Assembly: GCA_029239785.1 (NCBI GenBank)
Contig: JARBUG010000004.1
Span: forward strand, 1,524 to 65,523
Reading direction: 5' to 3'
Length of the DNA: 64,000 bases
From: Symbiobacteriaceae bacterium
Lineage (GTDB): Bacteria > Bacillota > Sulfobacillia > Symbiobacteriales > Symbiobacteriaceae
The notes beneath the pieces were generated by a model. The model saw nothing but the letters and a program-made list of their open reading frames with translations, was not told the origin of the DNA and made no database searches. The position numbers and the translations under genes are program-made. Positions 7,672-15,193 of the stretch are shown piece by piece; position 1 is the stretch's first letter, and the number at the start of each line of letters is the position of its first letter.

Positions 7672-7703
7672 TGGCCCGGGGGCGTTCGCCTCCGGGCTTT
7701 TCC
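7672..7703 (+). terminator. Terminator after the 7043 gene
   Basis: GCCCGG and CCGGGC close a GC-rich stem with a TTCG loop, followed by TTTTCC, directly after the stop. Confidence 0.75.
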
Positions 7704-8267
7704 GCGGGCTCGGGCAGGCGGGACCGGGTTGTCTGCCCGGGGGGCGGCGTGCAGATCCTGGGAAGTAGGCGGGAGAGTCCTGGGAAGTAGGCGGGAGAGT
7801 CCCGGGAAGTAAGCGGGAGAGTCCCGGGAAGTAAGCGGGAGAGTCCCGGGAAGTAGGCAGGAGGTGGCTGGTGCTGGGCTCGCTGGCTGGCGGGGCATCT
7901 CTGGAAGGTGCGTGGCTCTAGGGCCGGACGTTTGGGTCACGCAAGGGCTGAATCGCTCCGGCACCAGGTAGGGACCGGGTCTGGGTGGCCAGGGCTACGG
8001 CTAGAGATCCCCGGAGTGCCTGCAGGACAAGGTGCGGGGGGCCCGCAGGGGTGGTCGGCGCAGAGCCGGGAAGCGAGGGGGAAGCGGGCGGGAAGCAGGG
8101 GGGAGACAGGCGGGAAACAAGCAGGAAACAGGCGGGGATTGGTACAGCGTCTGTTGCTTGCCCGGCGAAGCGAGTCCCATGGCCTGGGCAGCGGGCGCCG
8201 ACCGACCCGGCAAACTGTGCTCCCCTGGTTCTCTGCTACCACATTTGCAGGGTACTTGCCCCCAGAT
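7704..8267. repeat. Gene-free stretch with 22-bp tandem repeats and minisatellite
   Basis: No supported gene. At 7757-7863 a 22-bp unit starting CCTGGGAAGTAGGCGGG is repeated nearly five times. At 8063-8140 a looser block of GGGAAGCGGGCGGGAAGCAG-type words follows. Both share the GGGAAGYRGGCGGGA core with the clusters at 6608 and 6846. Confidence 0.8.
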
Positions 8268-8342
8268 GCGTGGGCGGATGGTCGGAGAGGCTGGTTTTCC
8301 CCGTTTGCGAGGGTTTTCCGGCCGCTCCGACCATTCGCGCAC
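8268..8342. repeat. Nested-palindrome element, copy A
   Basis: Outer arms GGCGGATGGTCGGAG and CTCCGACCATTCGCGCAC enclose an inner CCCCGTTTGCGAGGGTTTT structure. Twenty bases later comes ATGCAAAAGCGGG. The same arrangement recurs at 30523, and related outer and inner palindromes at 51476. Confidence 0.7.
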
Positions 8343-8425
8343 GGTGTTCCAGGAGATCGGCATGCAAAAGCGGGTGCAGGCTGCGACCGTCCGACGCATC
8401 ACGGGGGCGCCAGTGTCCGCGCTCC

Positions 8426-9820
8426 CTACCTGGGCCGCAGCTTCTTGAACCGGGCATTATGCTCCGGTCCCTCGACCACCGCGACCTTGACCGGCACCTT
8501 GTACGGCTCCAGCCGGCCCCGGCAGTGGTCCCGCATGCGGCGCTTGAGGCTGGCCGGGTCTTCGGGCGCGGCCAGCACTACCCGTGCCGCGACGATCTGC
8601 CCGGTCAGGGGGTGGCGCTCACCGTAGACTGTGGCATCAAGCACGCCGTCCATCTCCAGCAGGATGCTTTCGACTTCGGCGGGGTAGACCTTCGCTCCGC
8701 CCACGTTGATCCAGTCCGACTCACGCCCCAGGATGCGCAGGAACTCGCCGTCCTGCTCGACCCGGTCGCCCGTGCAGAACCAGCCGTCGGCATCGAAAGG
8801 GGATGGGGCGTTCAGGTAGCCGAGCATGGCGGACCGGGTGCGAATCCAGAGGACCCCGTCGACGACTTTGGTCTCGACTCCCTCGCCGCCCACCTTGACC
8901 CAGAGCGAGTCGCTGCTGCGGGACTTGGCCCGCAGGATGCCGAGTTCGGAGAGGCCGTAGGTCTGGGCGAGGGTGACGCCGGGGAGGGCGGTTGCGAGAC
9001 GACGCAGGACGGTCTCGGGCATGACCTCGGTGCCGTAGGTGATCAGTTTGAGAGAGGAGAGGTCGTGCTGGCGGTAGGCCTCGGAGATGAGGAGGAGGTT
9101 GAGGAAGGTGGGCGAGGCGGGCAGCAGATCGGCCCGGTGCCGGGCGATGGCCGCGCAGACCTCGGCGGGGGAGCGCCCGGTGCGGGGAGCGGCGGCCGGT
9201 GTGGGTGCGGCGGCCGGCGTGGGTGCGGCGGCGGGCGTGATCAGCGTCCCCCCGTTGGCCAGGGTGTGAAGCAGCGTATTCATCCCGCCGATGTGATCGA
9301 GGAGGAGGAACGCAATCGTCCGCCAGGCCGGGCGGGGGGTGCGGAACTTCTCCAGCATCAGCCCCAGGTCGTGCACGATGCCCTTGCTCTTGCCCGTCGA
9401 CCCGGACGAGAAGAGCACCAGCCCCGGGCGCCCGCCCTGGCGCAGTGCCAGCAGCAGTTCATGCGCCACGGCCTGCTGCTGCCATGACACCTGCCACGAA
9501 TCGTCGGGGGCGAACGCCACCGCCACCTCGACCTGTGCCAGGGCGGAAAACTCCACCTGGTTCTCCATCGATGCCGATGCAATTGGCACGAGGATATTCC
9601 GGTTCGCCATCAACGCGAGCAGCAGGGCGGAGAGGGCGGGCGAGTAGTCGCCGTGGATGGCGACCACCTGCCCCGGAGCGATCCCGGCCTGGGCCAGGCG
9701 CTGCCCCCAGGCTTCCACCTCCTGCGCCAGCCAGGCATAGGAGTAGGCCCGGTCCGCCCAGATGAAAGCCGGCGCCTCTCCCCGGGGGGCGAAGCGCTCC
9801 AGGAACCAATCCATAGACAT
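8426..9820 (-). CDS. AMP-forming acyl ligase / acyl-CoA synthetase-like protein
   Basis: Predicted ANL-superfamily enzyme (464 aa) that activates a carboxylic acid with ATP and may load it onto the acyl carrier protein encoded two genes upstream. The A3 loop LVLFSSGSTGKSKG, the A5-type LAQTYGLSELG, the A7-type WFCTGDRV, the A8 hinge GRESDWINVGGAKVYPAEVE and a C-terminal A10-type YKVPVKV are visible. A Pro/Ala insert (three PTPAAA-type units coded by an 18-bp repeat) interrupts the chain near residues 225-245. ATG at 9820 is 1 bp past the stop of the SDR gene, with GGGGGG 8 bp upstream; starts reaching 9910 lie inside that gene. Confidence 0.85.
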   Translation of the reverse strand: MSMDWFLERFAPRGEAPAFIWADRAYSYAWLAQEVEAWGQRLAQAGIAPGQVVAIHGDYSPALSALLLALMANRNILVPIASASMENQVEFSALAQVEVAVAFAPDDSWQVSWQQQAVAHELLLALRQGGRPGLVLFSSGSTGKSKGIVHDLGLMLEKFRTPRPAWRTIAFLLLDHIGGMNTLLHTLANGGTLITPAAAPTPAAAPTPAAAPRTGRSPAEVCAAIARHRADLLPASPTFLNLLLISEAYRQHDLSSLKLITYGTEVMPETVLRRLATALPGVTLAQTYGLSELGILRAKSRSSDSLWVKVGGEGVETKVVDGVLWIRTRSAMLGYLNAPSPFDADGWFCTGDRVEQDGEFLRILGRESDWINVGGAKVYPAEVESILLEMDGVLDATVYGERHPLTGQIVAARVVLAAPEDPASLKRRMRDHCRGRLEPYKVPVKVAVVEGPEHNARFKKLRPR

Positions 9821-9821
9821 A

Positions 9822-10532
9822 TCAAGCGCCCCCCAAGTACAGGACCTGCCCGGTGATGGCCAGGCTCTCGGGCCGTGCAAAGAAGTCGACAACATTCGCG
9901 ACATCCGCAAAGGTGCTGAACTGCTTCGTCGGCAGACGATCCACCAGCGCCTGCAGCTTCGCCTCGGGCACCCCGGCGATCAGGTCGGTGCGAATGGGCC
10001 CCGGCCCCACGGCGTTGACCGTAATGCCGAAGGGCGCCAGCTCTTTGGCCAGCACGCGGGTGAAAGTGACGACGGCGCCCTTGGACGCAGCATAGATCGA
10101 TTCGCCCTCCAGCCCCAGCGGCACCGCCACCGTACTGAAGTTGATGATGCGGCCATAGCGCCGGCGCATCATGAGCTTCGCCGCTTCCTTGGCGACGAGG
10201 AAGGAGCCGACGAAGTTGGTGGCCATCAGCCGCTCTGCCGTGGTGCCGGGGGTGGTGAGGGCCAGGTTCATGGAGGCGATGCCGGCGTTGTTGATGAGGA
10301 TGTCGAGCCGCCCGTGCTTCCGGGAGATGGCGCGGATCATGGCGGCGACCGCAGCTTCGTCGGTCACATCTACCTGATGGTGGTCATAGCCCGGGGCCTG
10401 CGCCTCGGCGCCCGGGGCCGGCCCCCGGCTGCAGCCCACCACCCGGCACCCCCTGGCCAGGTAATGCCGGACCAACTCCCGCCCGATGCCCCGGCTGGCG
10501 CCGGTGATCAGCACGACTTCGCTATCTGCCAT
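9822..10532 (-). CDS. SDR-family reductase (FabG-like)
   Basis: Predicted NAD(P)-dependent short-chain dehydrogenase/reductase of 236 residues. The cofactor motif TGASRGIG is at 10-17, NNAGI at 81-85, catalytic Ser133, Tyr147 and Lys151 (YAASK), and PGPIRT after the fold. It is closest in pattern to 3-oxoacyl-ACP reductases. Lying between an acyl carrier protein gene (11-bp overlap) and an acyl ligase gene (1-bp gap), it probably reduces a carrier-bound acyl group, but a sugar or polyol substrate is not excluded. Minus-strand operon, divergent from the glycan genes. Confidence 0.85.
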   Translation of the reverse strand: MADSEVVLITGASRGIGRELVRHYLARGCRVVGCSRGPAPGAEAQAPGYDHHQVDVTDEAAVAAMIRAISRKHGRLDILINNAGIASMNLALTTPGTTAERLMATNFVGSFLVAKEAAKLMMRRRYGRIINFSTVAVPLGLEGESIYAASKGAVVTFTRVLAKELAPFGITVNAVGPGPIRTDLIAGVPEAKLQALVDRLPTKQFSTFADVANVVDFFARPESLAITGQVLYLGGA

Positions 10533-10824
10533 CGGCCTGGGTTCCCAACGCTACGATATAGTCGGCCAGCGTCCCGACCGTCCGGAACGGGCTCCGCTGC
10601 TGCGACATGGCGCGGTCATCGGAAAGGGGCCGGTCCAGCCCGAACCGGTCGGCCAGACGGTCCTCGATTTCGACCAGGAGCATGACGAGATCCATCGAGT
10701 TCAGCGGGGCGCCCTGTCCGAACAGGGGCGTCTCCGGTGCGAAAGTGAGCTGCTTCTCCCCGTGGATGGCGTTGAACGCATCCACCGACTCGCGCAGCAG
10801 ATCGAGCACGTCATCGCGCGTCAC
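10522..10824 (-). CDS. Acyl carrier protein-like protein
   Basis: Predicted 100-residue carrier protein. The helix-2 signature is LNSMDLVMLLVEIEDRL, with Ser43 as the likely phosphopantetheine site; the usual Asp-Ser-Leu is Asn-Ser-Met here. The preceding FAPETPLFGQGAPL fits the family. Start: GTG at 10824 has AAGGAG 8 bp upstream; the longer reading from 10857 adds 11 unlikely residues. It is first in the minus-strand operon with the SDR and acyl-ligase genes, suggesting a dedicated acyl chain that could be used by the divergent acyltransferase at 10932. That link is inference. Confidence 0.75.
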   Translation of the reverse strand: MTRDDVLDLLRESVDAFNAIHGEKQLTFAPETPLFGQGAPLNSMDLVMLLVEIEDRLADRFGLDRPLSDDRAMSQQRSPFRTVGTLADYIVALGTQADGR

Positions 10825-10861
10825 GGGCCACACTCCTTCGATACGACTGGTACCCACCCTG

Positions 10862-10870
10862 TACCATATG
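10862..10870 (-). promoter_or_regulatory. Sigma-K-like -10 for the minus-strand ACP operon
   Basis: Read on the minus strand, CATATGGTA matches CATAnnnTA exactly and lies about 27 bp before the AAGGAG of the ACP gene. The -35 is not convincing. Confidence 0.35.
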
Positions 10871-10881
10871 CGGCGGCGGAC

Positions 10882-10909
10882 ACCCTTTCCACCGATGGTT
10901 CATAGCTTG
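10882..10909 (+). promoter_or_regulatory. Sigma-K-type promoter candidate of the glycan operon
   Basis: ACC at 10882-10884, a 16-bp spacer and CATAGCTTG at 10901-10909. Geometry and -10 pattern equal those upstream of the cotG-like gene (ACC, 16 bp, CATAGGATG). The first gene of the operon starts 23 bp downstream. Confidence 0.55.
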
Positions 10910-10931
10910 ACTACCAAAAGGGGGGCTCGGG

Positions 10932-11666
10932 GTGGGAGAGCCGACGGTGAAGCCTGGCTGTCAGATCGCCGAGGGGGTCGTGCTGGGCGAGAACGCCGTG
11001 CTGCATGAGGGTGTTGTCATCGGTGCGGGGTGTCGCATCGGCAGCAATGTGACGATCCATGCGGGCACCCGCATCGGCGATGATGTGACGGTTTTCGACA
11101 GCGCCGTGCTGGGCCGGCTGCCGCAGGGGACCCGCAGCCTGCGCCGGGCGCCGGGCGCTGCGGCTGCGCTGCCGCCGCTGACGATTGGGGCGGGCAGCGT
11201 GATTGGCGCGTGCGCCGTCCTGTATGCCGGCACCACATTGGGGGATGAGGTGCTGGTCGGCGACGGGGCGTCCATCCGCGAAGATTGCACCGTGGGCGAT
11301 CTGACGGTGATCGGGCGGGGGGTGACCGTCAACTGCCGGGCGATCATCGGGCGTAAGGTGAAGATTATGGACCTTTCGCATGTGACGGCGGACTGCCTGA
11401 TTGAGGATGAGGTCTTCATCAGCCTGTTGGTGGGCATGGCGAACGACCCGACCATGGGGCGCCGGGCGCCGGGGGAGACGGTGGCGTATCAGGGGCCGAC
11501 GATCCGGCGGGGGGCGGCGATTGGGGCGGGGACGATTTTGGTGCCGGGCGTCGAGGTGGGCGAGATGGCGATGGTCGCGGCGGGGAGTCTGGTCAACCGG
11601 TCGATTCCCGCCTGGAAGTCGGCGGCGGGTTCTCCGGTGCGAGTGCTCGGGGATGTGCCGAGGTAG
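10932..11666 (+). CDS. Hexapeptide-repeat N-acyltransferase (WbpD-like)
   Basis: Predicted left-handed beta-helix acyltransferase of 244 residues. Isoleucine/valine hexads run through most of the chain (VVIGAGCRIGSNVTIHAG, DDVTVF, TIGAGSVIGACAVLYAG, CTVGDLTVIGRGV, GAAIGAGTILVPGVEVG). In WbpD-type enzymes this fold acetylates the 3-amino group of UDP-GlcNAc(3N)A. Here it is longer than WbpD (about 190 aa). An acyl-ACP donor from the divergent operon is possible. GTG start with AGGGGGG upstream; GTG at 10947 is an alternative. First gene of the plus-strand operon. Confidence 0.8.
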   Translation: MGEPTVKPGCQIAEGVVLGENAVLHEGVVIGAGCRIGSNVTIHAGTRIGDDVTVFDSAVLGRLPQGTRSLRRAPGAAAALPPLTIGAGSVIGACAVLYAGTTLGDEVLVGDGASIREDCTVGDLTVIGRGVTVNCRAIIGRKVKIMDLSHVTADCLIEDEVFISLLVGMANDPTMGRRAPGETVAYQGPTIRRGAAIGAGTILVPGVEVGEMAMVAAGSLVNRSIPAWKSAAGSPVRVLGDVPR

Positions 11667-11736
11667 GGGGCAAGCCGGGGGCGTCCGCATACTATGTCAA
11701 CTACAGCCCACATCAAAACAGGATGGTGAGACCGCC

Positions 11737-13077
11737 GTGGCCGATGCCAACCTGAGCCCGGCAGGCGTGGCCCTCAAGAAAAACGTGCAGGCCCACCAGG
11801 CGGTCGTTGCGGTCATCGGTGCCGGCTACGTCGGCCTGCCACTGGCCGTGGAACTGGGGAAGGAATCCTTCCCGGTCATCTGCATTGACAGCAACCCGGA
11901 GCGGGTCGCGCTGATCCGCACCGGTCAGAGCTATATCCGTGACGTAGCTGCCGCTGACCTGGCCGCCCTCGTGGCGGCCGGCCAACTCACTGCCACCACC
12001 GCCTTTGGCGACCTGAGCCGGGCGGACGTCATCATCGCCTGCGTGCCCACGCCCCTGACGGAGACCAAGGACCCGGACATCTCCTGCATTCGGGAGGTGG
12101 CGGCGCAGGTTGCCGCCCATCTGCGCCCGGGGCAGTTGATCTCGCTGGAATCGACCACCTACCCGGGCACCGTCGAGGAGGTCGTGCTGCCGCTGCTGGC
12201 GGCGACCGGCCATCAGGTGGGGGTGGACTTCTTCCTTTGTCACTCCCCGGAGCGGGTCGACCCGGGCAATGCTCACCGCACCACCCGCAACACCGCAAAG
12301 GTGGTCGGCGGCGTCACGGCGGCTTGCCAGGAGATCGCCGTCACTTTTTACGAACAGATCGTCCCGCATGTGGTGCGGGTCTCATCGCCGCGGGTGGCCG
12401 AGGTGACGAAGCTGTTCGAGAACACGTACCGGTCTGTCAACATCGCACTGGTCAACGAACTGGCGATGCTCTGCGAGCGGATGGGCCTGGACGTGTGGGA
12501 AGTGGTGGAGGCGGCATCCACCAAGGGATTTGGCATTCAGACCTTCTGGCCGGGGCCCGGCGTGGGGGGGCACTGCATCGCCCTGGACCCGCTCTACTTG
12601 GCGTGGAAGGCGCGGGCGTATGACTTCCCGGCCCGGTTCATCGAGCTGGCGAATGAGATCAACCTGCGCATGCCCCATTTCGTCAAGGACAAGTTAGTCC
12701 GGCTGCTGGGCGAGGCGGGCAAGCCGCTGCACGGGTCGCGGGTGCTGGTGGTGGGCGTCGCCTACAAGCGTGATGTGCCGGATGTGCGGGAGTCGCCGGC
12801 GCTGAAGCTGATCCAGATTCTGCTGGCCGAGGGCGCCGATGTGGTCTATCACGATCCGTGGGTGCCCAAGGTGGCGCCGGATGGGTGGTTCCGGCATCAG
12901 CTGTCGTCGGTGGAACTGACGGATGATTTGTGGCCGACGGTGGCTGCGGCGGTGATCACCACCGATCATTCGCATGTGGATTATGCGTTGGTGTGCAGCC
13001 GGGTGCCGGTGGTGCTGGATGCGCGGAATGTGACGAAGGGGATCGCCCCGGGCGGGGGGCGGGTGGTGCGCTTGTGA
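11737..13077 (+). CDS. UDP-sugar 6-dehydrogenase (WbpA/TviB type)
   Basis: Predicted NAD-dependent dehydrogenase of 446 residues that oxidises C6 of a UDP-HexNAc (probably UDP-GlcNAc) to the uronic acid. The Rossmann motif VIGAGYVGLPLAVEL is at about 26-40, the substrate motif is FLCHSPERVDPGN, and catalytic Cys280 lies in GGHCIALDPLYL; the C-terminal domain has VAYKRDVPDVRESPAL. The GGHCIALDP form and SPERVDPG favour the N-acetylhexosamine dehydrogenase group over UDP-glucose dehydrogenase. GTG at 11737 follows GGTGAG at 6 bp. Its stop overlaps the next start (GTGA). Confidence 0.88.
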   Translation: MADANLSPAGVALKKNVQAHQAVVAVIGAGYVGLPLAVELGKESFPVICIDSNPERVALIRTGQSYIRDVAAADLAALVAAGQLTATTAFGDLSRADVIIACVPTPLTETKDPDISCIREVAAQVAAHLRPGQLISLESTTYPGTVEEVVLPLLAATGHQVGVDFFLCHSPERVDPGNAHRTTRNTAKVVGGVTAACQEIAVTFYEQIVPHVVRVSSPRVAEVTKLFENTYRSVNIALVNELAMLCERMGLDVWEVVEAASTKGFGIQTFWPGPGVGGHCIALDPLYLAWKARAYDFPARFIELANEINLRMPHFVKDKLVRLLGEAGKPLHGSRVLVVGVAYKRDVPDVRESPALKLIQILLAEGADVVYHDPWVPKVAPDGWFRHQLSSVELTDDLWPTVAAAVITTDHSHVDYALVCSRVPVVLDARNVTKGIAPGGGRVVRL

Positions 13078-14087
13078 GTGAAGTAAGGGTCGGGGTCATC
13101 GGGGCCGGAAACTGGGGGAAGAACGTGGTGCGCACGTTCCACTCGCTCGGGGCGCTGGCCGCTGTGGCGGAGGCGGATGTGGCGCTGCATCCGGCGCTGG
13201 CGGCGGAGTATCCGGGCGTCCCCCTGCATGCGGACTACCGCAGCCTGCTGGCGGATGAGGCAATTACGGCGGTGGTGGTGGCCACGCCGGCGCCCACCCA
13301 CGGCCAGATCGCCCGTGATGCGCTGCTGGCGGGCAAGGATGTGCTGGTCGAGAAGCCCATCACCCTGGCCTCCGCCGAGGCGGAAACACTGGTCGCCCTG
13401 GCCCGGGAGCGTGGGCGCATCTTGATGGTGGGGCACCTGCTGCTCTTTCAGCCCGCCATTCAGTGGCTGAAGGCGTACTTGGACGGCGGCGCCCTGGGGC
13501 GGGTGGTCAGCCTCCATCAGGAGCGGCTCAACCTGGGGCGGGCCCGAGCGGTGGAGAATGCGCTCTGGAGCCTGGGTGTGCATGATGTGGCCGTGCTGCT
13601 CTATCTGATGGGCGGTCAGGAGCCGTGCCGGGTGGAGGCGACCGGGCACTGCGTCTTGCAGCCGTCGGTTGCGGATGACGTTTATCTGCACCTGCACTTT
13701 TCGGATGGGACGCAGGCGCATCTGCATACGTCGTGGCTGTGGCCGGAGAAGTGCCGGCGGCTGACGGTGGTGGGGTCGGCGGGGATGTTGGTCTACGATG
13801 AAGTCGCGCAGACGGTGACGCTGCATAAGAAGCGGATTGCGTCGGATTTGCAGCAGTGGGATGAGGGGAGCGAGGTGCTCTTCCGGGGGAGCGGGGAACC
13901 GCTGATGCTGGAGGCGGCGCATTTCCTGGAAGGGGTGCGGAGCCGGATGCCATCGCCCCTGATCGACGGGATGCGCGGGGCGGAGGTTGTGCGGGTGTTG
14001 GAGCAGGCCGCCTCTGGCGGGAAGGGGGGAGACGATGCGGGTTCCCTTGCTGGACCTGACGGTGCAACTCCGGGAGCTGGAGGATGA
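13074..14087 (+). CDS. Gfo/Idh/MocA-family sugar oxidase (WbpB-like)
   Basis: Predicted NAD-dependent oxidoreductase of 337 residues, likely making the 3-keto sugar from UDP-GlcNAcA. It has an N-terminal Rossmann motif GVIGAGNWGKN, EKP in DVLVEKPITLAS, and the GHLLLFQPA and SLGVHDVAVL stretches of the WlbA/WbpB group. The GTG overlaps the dehydrogenase stop by 4 bp and its 3' end overlaps the aminotransferase start by 53 bp, so the three genes are tightly coupled. The Gly/Asp-rich last 20 residues are read through the next gene's ribosome-binding site and are not conserved-looking. Confidence 0.85.
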   Translation: MSEVRVGVIGAGNWGKNVVRTFHSLGALAAVAEADVALHPALAAEYPGVPLHADYRSLLADEAITAVVVATPAPTHGQIARDALLAGKDVLVEKPITLASAEAETLVALARERGRILMVGHLLLFQPAIQWLKAYLDGGALGRVVSLHQERLNLGRARAVENALWSLGVHDVAVLLYLMGGQEPCRVEATGHCVLQPSVADDVYLHLHFSDGTQAHLHTSWLWPEKCRRLTVVGSAGMLVYDEVAQTVTLHKKRIASDLQQWDEGSEVLFRGSGEPLMLEAAHFLEGVRSRMPSPLIDGMRGAEVVRVLEQAASGGKGGDDAGSLAGPDGATPGAGG

Positions 14088-15180
14088 GGTGGCGGCCGCC
14101 GTGAGCGGGGTGCTGCGGGGCGGCCAGTTCATCATGGGGCCGCAGGTAGCGGCGCTGGAGGCGGAGTTGGCGGCTTTCACGGGGGTGGGGCACGCCATCG
14201 GGGTGGCCAATGGGAGCGATGCGCTGCATCTGGCGCTGCTGGCGGCCGGGGTGGGTCCGGGGGATGAGGTGATCTGCCCGGCGTTCACGTTCTTTGCCAC
14301 GGCCGGGGCGGTGGCGCGGGCCGGGGCGACGCCCGTCTTTGTCGATATTGATCCGGTGACGTATACGTTGTCGGTGGATGATGCGGCGGGGCGGGTGGGG
14401 CCCCGGACCCGGGCGATCATTCCCGTGCATTTGTATGGGCATCCCGCCGAGATGGATGGTGTGATGCGCCTGGCGGCGGCGCATGGGCTGACGGTGATTG
14501 AGGATACGGCCCAGGCGATTGGGGCGGCGGTGCCGGATGGGCGCCGGGTGGCGGCGATTGGGGATTTCGGGACTTATAGCTTTTTTCCCAGCAAGAACCT
14601 GGGGGCCCTCGGGGACGGGGGCATGGTAGTATGTGCCGATGCGGACCTGGCGGCGAAGGTCAGGTTGCTGCGGGTGCATGGGGCGAAGCCCAGGTATTAT
14701 CATCGGGTGCTGGGGTATAACAGCCGGCTGGATGAGTTGCAGGCGGCGATTTTGCGGGTGAAGCTGAAGCGGTTGGAGGGCTGGACGGAGGCCCGGCGGG
14801 CGGCGGCGGAGCGGTATGGGCGGTTGTTCGCTGAGGCCGGGCTGGGCGGTGGGGCGCCCGCACCGGGCGGTCCGGTTGTGCTTCCGGTGGAACGCCCTGG
14901 CTTTACCCACGTATATCATCAGTACACGATCAGGGCTGACCGCCGGGATGCTCTGCAGGCGCACTTGGAGCATGGCGGGGTCGGGACGGCTGTGTACTAC
15001 CCGCTGCCCCTGCACTTGCAGCCCGCCTTTGCGGAACTGGGCTATCGCGCTGGCGACCTGCCAGTGACGGAGGCGGCGTGCGCCGAAGTGTTGTCGCTGC
15101 CCATCTTCCCGGAGTTGACGGGGGAGCAGCAGGAGTACGTGGTGGAGCAGGTCGCCTCGTTCTACGCCGGGGGCAGGTAG
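14035..15180 (+). CDS. DegT/DnrJ/EryC1-family PLP aminotransferase (WbpE-like)
   Basis: Predicted sugar aminotransferase of 381 residues, adding the 3-amino group to the keto sugar made by the preceding enzyme. Family landmarks: VPLLDLTVQ at the N-terminus, GVANGSDALHLAL, PAFTFFATAGAV, VIEDTAQAIGA, and SFFPSKNLGALGDGG with PLP-binding Lys187. C-terminal VYHQYTIRADRRD and LPIFPELTGEQQ also fit. ATG at 14035 follows GGGGGGAG. Together with the dehydrogenase, oxidase and acyltransferase it completes the core of a 2,3-diacetamido-uronate pathway; no WbpI-type 2-epimerase is present here. Confidence 0.9.
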   Translation: MRVPLLDLTVQLRELEDEVAAAVSGVLRGGQFIMGPQVAALEAELAAFTGVGHAIGVANGSDALHLALLAAGVGPGDEVICPAFTFFATAGAVARAGATPVFVDIDPVTYTLSVDDAAGRVGPRTRAIIPVHLYGHPAEMDGVMRLAAAHGLTVIEDTAQAIGAAVPDGRRVAAIGDFGTYSFFPSKNLGALGDGGMVVCADADLAAKVRLLRVHGAKPRYYHRVLGYNSRLDELQAAILRVKLKRLEGWTEARRAAAERYGRLFAEAGLGGGAPAPGGPVVLPVERPGFTHVYHQYTIRADRRDALQAHLEHGGVGTAVYYPLPLHLQPAFAELGYRAGDLPVTEAACAEVLSLPIFPELTGEQQEYVVEQVASFYAGGR

Positions 15181-15193
15181 GAGGGAACCATCC

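Noticed and set aside
5927-7863. CRISPR arrays at the 19-bp and 22-bp repeats
   Set aside because: Copies are contiguous without unique spacers, and no cas genes are present.
7908-9487. Plus-strand ORFs of 239 and 500 codons
   Set aside because: They cross minisatellites or oppose the acyl-ligase gene; composition is a shadow of high-GC coding DNA.
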